Shown here: in pieces, positions 1-8,300 of the stretch
Numbering within the stretch: position 1 is the stretch's first letter
Layout of the letters: the number at the start of each line of letters is the position of its first letter
Assembly: GCA_028565635.1 (NCBI GenBank)
Contig: JAOXYB010042749.1
Location: 1 to 10,671 of the forward strand
Direction of reading: 5' to 3'
Source of the DNA: Phoronis ovalis
Lineage: Eukaryota; Phoronida; Phoronidae
DNA length: 10,671 nt
The notes under the pieces: model-generated
The model's database searches: none
What the model was told of the DNA's origin: nothing
The model's input: the letters and a program-made list of their open reading frames with translations, nothing else
Translations under genes and position numbers: made by a program

Positions 1-170
1 GAAGTTCTTGTGATGAAGTGAAGTTTCCGGACGATATTAAGAATTTAATTAGTATTGGTACTATTGGGGCAAATAGCACACTAATTTAACTATAAAAGTT
101 CACTACATGATTTTTAACGTGCTTTTATAGTGAAAAATACCTAAATTTCAGTGTTTTGACGAAACTGTTG

Positions 171-295
171 AATTCGTTAGAACTTGTTAGAACTCGTTAG
201 AATTCGTTAGAACTTCGAGATCCCATGTTCGTTCTAACGAATTAAACTCGTTAGCCTAACGAATTGAACTCGTTGTATAACGAAGTTCTAACGAA
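171..295. repeat. CGTTAG decamer array in both orientations
   Basis: Four decamers of the form AAYTYGTTAG lie head to tail at 171-210. They are followed by further copies in alternating orientation: CTAACG at 234-239, 256-261 and 288-293, and CGTTAG at 249-254. Bases 201-213 (AATTCGTTAGAAC) and 231-243 are a perfect 13-bp inverted repeat around a 17-base loop. The units contain CpG and stand out from the surrounding AT-rich DNA. The function is unknown; it could be a simple satellite, a transposon end or a cluster of protein sites. Confidence 0.75.
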
Positions 296-472
296 GGAAT
301 TGTTCAAGAAGGGTGACTCTGGCTATAGTTAACTCCAGAGAGTAGAACTGTTTTCTAGTGCAGAAGTTACCTAATCTAAGACATTTAATCTGATAAGGAA
401 TTTAATCATCTTATAAGCTTTTAGTATTGAGGTCAGAAAACCTCAGTTATTTTAAGGGGCAGAAGGCAAACG

Positions 473-510
473 GCAACATTGGCAGAGAAAAGCAACATTG
501 GCAGAGAAAA
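473..510 (+). repeat. Two perfect 19-bp tandem copies
   Basis: The unit GCAACATTGGCAGAGAAAA occurs at 473-491 and again without a gap at 492-510, with no mismatch. This looks like a recent slippage duplication. No function is implied. Confidence 0.85.
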
Positions 511-1715
511 CTATTCTTTGCCTGTTTTCCTCAAAAAATTCACCTGAGCAATTGAGAAGCATTCTTGCTGTAATAGGTCATATCAATGTAAAGTTAAATT
601 ACGAGGATAGTTACACTATGTGGTGACAATAAATTCATATGTTATGTACATGCAAACCTTAATAAGATAAATCACTCTAACTGAAAGAAAATGAAGTTTT
701 AGGCAAACAAAGGCAGGATTCCCTGTGAGGTTATTTTTTTTATAAAAAACATGATAACAACTAGGAGCCATGCTATTTTCTTAGATTTATAACATTTTAC
801 AGTTAATGTTATAAAAAAACCTGTACACGCACTCCAATAAAAGGTGTAACACATAGCAGTTATGTATTTTTTAAATGACTCTCTAAACGCAGAATTTTTT
901 ATTAATTTAGTAACCCTATTTTCGGGTATATGAATTGTTAAAATAATATTTGTACATACATAAGGAGATATTGTTTGTAATCCTGGGTTGTGATCTAGAA
1001 AACTACAAGTATCTCATTTACTCCATATCAGAAACAGCAGAAGCCACAACATGACTCACTGAAGCAGGTAATTACAAGCTTGAGTATATAATGTATTTCA
1101 CATCACACTTCAATGACTTCATGTTTTGCTGCCCCGCTGAATTTATAATGAATCCGAGTAAAAGTTCACTTGTAAAGTTGTTAACAGTTTTATATTTATA
1201 AAGAGCATTAAATAAACAGCTGATTTCATTTGAAAACATGCATACTAATTTCACTGCGCTAATAGTATTGAAATAAGGCTAAAATCAGTGCAAACTCATG
1301 TTTATTATTTTAAATATACATACACACTCGGTGGTATATGGCTAATTTCATCGGTATCATTTTTAATTCAATTTCAACGAACATGTGGACTTTCAAATAC
1401 AAAATACAAATACATAATATCTGATAGTATAAACCGATGGAGATTCGTGTGGTCTGGTTAAAAAACAGATATACAAGTTGTCTTTTAATAGTCCCACCTC
1501 CCGACCATACATGTAAAACAGATTATCCTACAGTTATTGAAATTATCGGTTTAATAACAACGTGAATCACGACTGAAATTAAATTTCATGAAATTATTTC
1601 TAAAATATGATATTTTCTTAAAACGTCACAAGAAGTTTCGTAAACTTACCTATCTATATATTTTGTTTATATACAGCTTAATTATATGACTCCACAAAAA
1701 TATTTAATTGTTACT

Positions 1716-1736
1716 GTTAAAAGTTAAAAGTTAAAA
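1716..1736 (+). repeat. Heptamer GTTAAAA repeated three times
   Basis: Three exact copies of GTTAAAA lie end to end. It is a short simple repeat about 490 bases before the OS9 start codon, with no evident role. Confidence 0.7.
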
Positions 1737-1999
1737 CACCCCCACTCGCCCAATAATATAAACTTGAATCCCTCGAACAAGTACCCGCGGATGTCGTAAC
1801 TTGATAATAGGGAGGTAAGATTTTTCTTAACGATTAGTGCCTTAAATAAAATGGTTTTTGTTTACTTAAAATCGAAAATCTTTTAATTAGGTAAATATTG
1901 CTTAAAGGATTTCTGGTGGCATGACATATTTTGTAAATTAAAACTGTTAAAAATGCAACACTCTGAAAAAGTACTCCCTTGGAATATATGAACTCTTCC

Positions 2000-2017
2000 T
2001 ACCCACAATGCACTGTA
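2000..2017 (+). promoter_or_regulatory. ZNF143/Staf-like site, candidate OS9 promoter element
   Basis: TACCCACAATGCACTGTA fits the Staf/ZNF143 consensus YWCCCRNMATSCMYYRCR at 17 of 18 positions by my reading, the exception being T for C at position 17. In other animals such sites sit close to transcription starts of housekeeping genes. Here it is about 210 bases before the OS9 ATG, a sensible distance. The match is seen in the sequence; that it works as a promoter, or that this organism uses a ZNF143-type factor this way, is inferred. Confidence 0.42.
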
Positions 2018-2075
2018 AGACTAGTCAGCAACAAGTTGAATTTCAAAGCAGCCACACACAAATATCGTATTAAAA

Positions 2076-2144
2076 ATGAATATTACAAGCATCTTCAGTT
2101 TTCATAGACTGTTATCGTTTAGATTATATCTAATTGTCTTTTAA
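2076..2144 (+). other. Possible upstream ORF of 22 codons
   Basis: An ATG at 2076 opens a 22-codon frame ending at TAA 2142-2144, before the OS9 ATG. If transcription starts near the ZNF143-like site, this would be a short upstream ORF in the leader. The context of its ATG (AAAAATGA) is moderate. Whether it is transcribed is unknown. Confidence 0.2.
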
Positions 2145-2170
2145 TTTGTTATCAAATATTACCAAACACG

Positions 2171-2180
2171 TATAAAATAA
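2171..2180 (+). promoter_or_regulatory. Weak TATA-like sequence
   Basis: TATAAAATAA starts 55 bases before the OS9 ATG. Start of transcription about 30 bases downstream would leave a very short leader of about 25 bases. In DNA this rich in A and T such a match is expected by chance, and it competes with the ZNF143-like site upstream as the promoter mark. Confidence 0.2.
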
Positions 2181-2225
2181 TTTTTAATTTTGGTTAAGAG
2201 TTAGTGGCCTCAGATAAAATCCAAG

Positions 2226-2369
2226 ATGGTGGTCGTGGGAAACAAATTTCTACTTATTTTGAGTAGTTTTTATTTATTTCATAAATCTGCGTCATTTTTG
2301 GACATCGAAGAGCTGAATAACATACAATATGGTATTTCAATTATTAATACACCAGTCTTGATGGCACAT
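2226..2369 (+). CDS. OS9: OS9 exon 1: signal peptide and N-terminus
   Basis: This exon encodes residues 1-48. The start is well supported: the context is CCAAGATGG, a TAG stop lies in frame eight codons upstream, and a hydrophobic stretch (KFLLILSSFYLF) follows at once, as expected of a signal peptide. Cleavage probably falls near residue 23 (SAS then FLDIEEL). LDIEELNNIQYGI corresponds to the conserved LNLEELSEMRYGI of vertebrate OS-9, which begins just after its signal peptide. The donor is GTAAGT at 2370, phase 0. Confidence 0.9.
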
Positions 2370-5300
2370 GTAAGTTTGTTTATGTAAAAATGAAAAGAAA
2401 ATTAGTGTACAAGGTTTGAACATCCATCTGGATTCACTGGTCACTGAGTACTGGTTTCTTTGCCAATCACCAGATTGTCCGATTCTTTTAAGACACGTTG
2501 ATTTTCCACTAAATAGTATTTTCGCAACTTAGTTATTAACTGTGAACGACATTAAGAAGTACTATGCTAATCTGAGTACTATTGAAACAATGAAAGGCGT
2601 GAGAGCGAGGTTGGCTGAGTTAGTCATGCATACATATCAGCTTTCCAATTATACTTGAAAGGTATGTTTTCCCAGTGATTATCAATTGCCTTTTAAAAGT
2701 AGTGATATCTTTCGCCAGAACTGCTGCATCTTGTAATGAGTTCCTCCATAGATTAACTATCCTATTTGAAAATATATTCTCGCATATCTTAGTTAAGGAT
2801 TGATGCTTGTATATTTTTAAACTATTCCCAAGAGTATGCCTTACTGTATGGAAATCAATTGAATGATCTATGATGCTAATTTTTTCAATATCATTTATTA
2901 TTTAAAAAAAACACCAATCAAATCTTTTCTGTATCTTCTATAAACCAATGTGGGCAGTTTTAATATTCTCAGTTTGTCCTCATATCTCATACCATAGAAT
3001 TTCAAAATAAGTCTAGTAGCTCTACACTGCACACCTTCAATTTTCTTTATGTCCAATTTGTACAGGGGACTCCATATTATATTTGCATATTCAATGTGAG
3101 GTATCACCATGGCGATATATAAAGACATTAACATTTTATTATCCATATTTAAATTATTAAATGTTCTTTTTTACTCCTAAGGTCTTTCTGATTTTTACAC
3201 TCATATGCTTCCTAAATTTTAAGTCAGGTTCAAAAATATAACTCCTAAATCTGATTCTACCATCTCTTGCATGAGATATTGGTGTTGCATGTTATTTATT
3301 CCCAAATGCATGCTGGGACATTTTTCAGTATTAAATTTTAGAAGCCAAGTATCTGACCAATTACATAAACCATAAATATCTTTGTATTAATTCACAGTCT
3401 ATCTCATTTTCGACCGAAGCATAAATTTTACTGTCATCCGCGAACAATTTAACAATACAATATCTTACTTCTTCTGGTAAGTCATTTATAAAAATCACAA
3501 GTAATACTGGACCAAGTACACTACCTTGTGGTATCCCACTAGGCACACTTTGCCATCATGATGGCCTATTATTAAATGATACTCTTTCACTAAGGCAGTT
3601 TCTGATCCTTTTAAGTGTTTGACCACCAGAACCGTAAGCTTCAAGTTTATTTATTAATCTCATATGAGGAACAGAATTGAATTCTTTGCTAAAATCAAAA
3701 TACACTATATCAATTGGCAATCCTTCATCTACTTGTTGTGTAGATAGATTTTCCATTACTTCCAGTAGTTGGGTTATGCAAGATATCCCCTGCACAAACT
3801 CATGCTGATCCATTGCCGGTTAACTATTATTTATCATATTCTCCATAATTGTATCTCTTATAATACTTTCTAACAACTTACAAACTACGGAAGTCAAACT
3901 CACTGGCCGACAATGCTCAGCAAACCATGCTCATAAACTGGTAAACATACAGACTCAGAAAATGGTAATTAATGCAAGTGAGGTGAAGGATCTGCACAAA
4001 AACTGACATAAATATTACGTAAAAAGGATTCTCCATATTTAAATTTGAATCTGACTTTTTTGTTACCTGGTAGGGTTAATGTTACATCACTGTGCTGTCA
4101 TTGTAGGACAACTCGGAAGGCATAGTCCTGTTAGCTTCCAAATATGGTCAACAGTACCAGTGTCAGTTTCCTGATAAAAATGAGCAAGAAAAAAAAGAAA
4201 GTGAAGAAGAAAAACAAGCTGAGGAAATTGGCATTAAAGAATTGCTAAGACCAATGGAAGACAGTCCTTGCCTACTGAAGGTAATTTGCGAAACTATGTA
4301 GGAATTATAAAACAAAAAGGCTGAAATAATTTTATTTCATTGCTATTTTATGTGTACACTTTCATAAATTCAATAGCACACCATAATATCTGAAGGCTAT
4401 TGTAACAAAAGTCTTTGCAATTCGAATCGTATTCTGTATCGGAGACATGAGCTTGTCATTGTTTTGATAAATTTTGATGAGTTCGATTGATATAGCTTTC
4501 ATGTTATGAAAACAAGGTGACTGTCACTCTCAGGATACAATTAATTGAAACATTTTCTTTTATTTTGTAGCAAAAGGACTGGTGGACTTATGAATTTTGT
4601 TATCGGAGAAGCATAAAGCAGTACCACATGGAAGGTAAATCATTCTAACTTAACACAAAGGTATCCTCATGCTCAAATAGCAGATCTGTCATTCCTGTGA
4701 CAAGCACAATTACCACTAGAGAAAAAGGGATATCTACCTTAACCAAAGCTCTTATGATCCAATTGCTGCATTATGCTCCTCTTAGAAGCTGAATGTGTTA
4801 TTATACTTTTTTGCAAGTACAAGGAACAAGTGACTGGGATTAAACTTCTGCTCATAAAATCATGTTGGGAAATATGTGTGAAGCAAAAGGCGCCTCACAA
4901 ATTAGGCTTGAATCGCTGACCTCTGATTTCTGAGTTGATTAATATTACCGCCCGACCTAGACAGATATGAGGTTCTTATAATCCAGATGATATACTAAGT
5001 TGTTGGGTGTTATGAGCAGTTTACAATTCAAGTCTGCATGGATCACAGTTCACTCAGTTGTTGTATTTACCTTCAAAGCTACAAGAAGGACCACCAAGTG
5101 GTGAACTGCTAAAATATACCTGTGATCCATGCAGACTTGAATTGTGAACTGCTCATAGCAATCATGGTGAATATTGAATAGTGTTGTATTGACTATTTAT
5201 TGGTGAATGTAAATGAGAAGCAGAGTTTAATTGTAGTAGGTCTGTTTGTTATTATTGGCAATAGACTATTTGCATGCACTTGAGGGCGCTGCAGTCAGAC

Positions 5301-8300
5301 CCTTTCAATACCAGCATCCTTTAGTTACACACAAAACTTGTTTTTTTAATCAGACTTTAGAAAAGCTTTAACCGGTGAAGATTTAACAAAATCAAAAAAT
5401 ATTAATAAATAGTTGTTTATGTATGGATATGCTCACACAAGGGGGGTATTTCTTAGATCAAAGAACATAAGATTTTTTTTTTTGGTTTTGGCTCGACATG
5501 AGAAGAAAGCGTTTGTGCAGAAATACATCATTGTTCATTTCCAAAATCCTACATGCTGGGAACGTTTGAGTCTAAGACTGGTGGCTCCACCATGCACATG
5601 TAAATAGTCTATTGGTAATCTGAAAGACTTTAATATAATATAAACACATCTGTGAGTTGTGACAAAAAAAACCTGCAACTAACATTATCAAAGTCTTATC
5701 CTGCTTGAATAAGCTGTTCATGTTACGTTATCATTTCACCACTGAAAAAATTTCAGACAATAAACCTGTTGGAAATATTCTCAACCTTGGTGTGTATGAA
5801 TCCGAGTTTAACTGGGATGATGCTCAGCTACAAGAAATGAAATCTCACAATCAACTCAACCGTTATCACAGCCAGAATTATGTGAATGGAACAAATTGTG
5901 AATTAAATGGGAATCCTCGTAGATCGGAAGTTAGGGTACGTACTTGTAAAGTAGCAAGGTATGATAATCAGGAAACATTCTAGATAATATTCTAAAGCTG
6001 CCAACTCGTCTGCCATTATAAGCATATTTGGTAATTTATTTCACAAGGAATACTTTTAAGCTTTAAACACGCAGAGTTATAGTTTTAAATGTTTCATTTA
6101 TTTCTGGTCACCCTTTATTTATTTATCTTGCCACTTGGTAATTTGCCATGCAGCCCTACTGGGGAAATTATCAATAGATTGTGTGCCTGCACTAGGTGAC
6201 TCTGGGGAGCCAAGCCCAAAGCATCTCACAATTCTCATGTTTCATGCACAAAATGTGTCTGCATGCATGCAGTGAATTTATAATTTGTTCATTCATAACA
6301 TGCTGTGAATTATTGGGTTCATTTTGCTCTGCCCCCCTAGTGCATGTAGGCTTATATCATTCCTCTTCTTCCACAGTAGTGCAGAGCTCTTAGGTAGAGT
6401 AATTCACACTTGTTGTCTTTGTTGTAGTTTATCTGTGAAACTGGTTCTGGCGATTACATAGCTAGGATAGATGAACCAGAGTCCTGTGTTTATATAGTCA
6501 CAATACATACCATGAAGATTTGCCATCACCCATTTCTCAAACCACGTATTAGAAGGAAACCTTTACCAATCACTTGTTATCCAGTATTAAATGAAGAACA
6601 GTATGAAGAATATATATCGGAGCGGGAAGCTATGCAAAAGGGAAAAGAGAAATACTATGATGAAAAAAGTCAACTCTCAGCTGAATTAAATAACATTCAA
6701 ACTGGTTAGTAATTCTTGTAATACAATACTTGTGCATTTATGTGATTCTAAATTATGTAAAGTGATTGTATTGTATTGTGCTTGTATAAATTAAAGAAGT
6801 AAACACGGAAAAGAAGTGCAAATTATACCTGCTGAACCATATACTCCCGGGAACCTCAAGAAATTGTTGCATAAGAGTATGGAGTTCACAGAAGTAAAAG
6901 TCTGATGCTGGCCTAGTGATTCTAAGGAAGTTAGTGCAAGTATATTCAATTGAACACGTCTTGAACTGCAATATTTTTTATTCTCTTGGATTAAACATGT
7001 AATGAAGTATTTGACTGTTTTACTTTTACTTTCAGTAAATCATAAAAATAATGTTGGTGATGACCTAAGTCAAGATACCAGTGAAGAATCTGATAAGTTA
7101 GCCGAAGGAGCCAATGAGCAACTACGGAAAGTCCTGAAAAGTACACTGAAAGAAATGTTAACCGGATTTACAGAACAAGGTAGTTCAGTAGTGTCTAAAA
7201 ATGCCAAAAAAAGTTCCAGACCTACGACTCTTTTCTTTGGTCTTCAATGTTGCTTTAGGTAAAAAACTTCGTTAAACTCAGTCAGCTGTTGAAATGTGTC
7301 CAAATGCATTCACTCACACCCCAGGAATTGAAGCTTTATTCTAAACTAGTGTAAAGTTTCCTACAGATGTCCACAAAATGGCTCCACAAGTTTATACTGC
7401 TAAAGTTTGCTTATTCTATTTCAGAAATGAATGAACTTGTTGAGAATGCTGATTTGAATGTAAACGTAGTCAATGATGTTCAAGATATAAACAAGCTTCT
7501 TGACGATTTGAAAGATACAGACTCTAAGGTAAAAATAGAAGACAAGGAGGATGGTACGCAATCTAAAAAATTAACTGATAGCACAAATACGGCCGACACA
7601 AAAATTGGTGCTGATGCAGATCATTCCACATACCCAAATAGAGAAAACTCTGATAAAAAGGAAACGCTTGAGTCACTTACGAAAACTTTGGGAAAACAGT
7701 TTAATGAATATGAAAATGAAGAACAGAAAGGTGAAGACTCTGAGCTTTCTATAACAACTGATGATGACGATAGAGAGTTTGATGAAGGTGAGAACAATGA
7801 AATTCTTCGAGCAAATAATGACAGAGTTGAACCTTTCGAAATTGGAAAAAATACACTAACTGAAACATGTTTGGTTTGACACTGGCAAATATTCTCACTG
7901 TTCTGTGCCCTACACACAATTCATCAGATCTAACAATACATGCTGTCGCACTGTCCATAATAACTGAAAGCGTTGCTAGGTATTACTTTTTCAATATGAT
8001 GTAACACCAGTTTTTAGTACTAGGGGTAACTGCAAGTTATAAAATCAGCTGCAGTACTATAATTTAAGATGTCTATCGAGCAGTTCCTTGATGAATTCTT
8101 ACCTTTCAACATTCTTATACAAATACTGATGTTGACTTCTGGTTGTGGCAGGTAGTGCAGCGACCTTTTCCGCTTTAGTGCATCTGTACCCTGTCATAAT
8201 AGGAACTCGACCAGCCGTGAACGAGTAGTTTTCAATGTTATGTTGTAGGCTTAGATAAGCTGGTTACTGAAGGAAATATTAAAAGCCAATTATCCAATAT

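Larger units (their letters stand above)
1..1999. other. AT-rich upstream non-coding region
   Basis: No coding exon is recognisable on either strand. The longest open stretch, on the minus strand at 1072-1254, has no recognisable motif or coding-like composition. What stands out is the decamer array near the left end, a 19-bp tandem duplication and a short heptamer repeat, all listed separately. Most of 520-1700 is featureless AT-rich sequence. No end of a neighbouring gene can be identified. Confidence 0.6.
2620..3990 (-). mobile_element. Decayed non-LTR retrotransposon (CR1/L2-like) reverse transcriptase fragment
   Basis: On the minus strand, reading from high to low coordinates, the pieces follow the order of a LINE ORF2. 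First is CRPVSLTSVVCKLLES near 3910. Next is motif A, YFDFSKEF, with its Asp at 3694-3696. Then come GIPQGSVLGP (about 3508-3537) and the catalytic FADD (3433-3444). The thumb segment IPHIEYANIIWSP lies in 2898-3146, and a C-terminal tail with VNLWRNSL ends at a TAA (2620-2622). The endonuclease part and a 3' tail are not seen, so the copy is 5'-truncated or eroded. In-frame stops near 3820 and 3551, and at least three frame changes between about 3380 and 2890, make it inactive. The clade is a guess from motif style. It lies antisense inside intron 1, the orientation most easily tolerated. Confidence 0.88.
2370..4106 (+). other. OS9 intron 1, carrying an antisense LINE remnant
   Basis: This 1.7-kb intron runs from GTAAGT to TTGTAG in phase 0. 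About 1.4 kb of it is an old LINE fragment in the opposite orientation, listed separately. The remaining ends, about 2370-2620 and 3990-4106, show no other recognisable feature. Confidence 0.85.
4635..5756 (+). other. OS9 intron 3, rich in repeat DNA
   Basis: This 1.1-kb intron runs from GTAAAT to TTTCAG in phase 1. It holds three separate repeat-like items in about 700 bases: a possible tRNA-derived remnant, a foldback sequence and a terminal-inverted-repeat element, each listed. The stretches 4640-4890 and 5615-5756 show nothing I recognise. Confidence 0.8.

Noticed and set aside
1072-1254. Minus-strand open frame of 60 codons upstream of OS9.
   Set aside because: No recognisable domain or splice context, and this length is expected by chance.
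1620-1632. ACGTCA-like core, possible unfolded-protein-response element for ATF6 or XBP1.
   Set aside because: Only the core matches, the flanking GG is missing, and it is about 600 bases from the start codon.
5413-5607. Open frame of 64 codons in intron 3.
   Set aside because: It lies inside the inverted-repeat element, ends in its terminal repeat, and has no known domain.
2226-6704. Identity as ERLEC1/XTP3-B, the other ERAD lectin.
   Set aside because: ERLEC1 carries two MRH domains; here there is one, followed by an acidic linker and C-terminal blocks typical of OS-9.
7259-7264. Strong donor-like AG|GTAAAA as the end of exon 6.
   Set aside because: Joining it to exon 7 puts a stop a few codons later; the weaker site at 7180 keeps the frame.
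7621-7958. Two minus-strand open frames opposite OS9 exon 7.
   Set aside because: They are antisense shadows of the Asp/Glu/Ser-rich exon and show no motif of their own.
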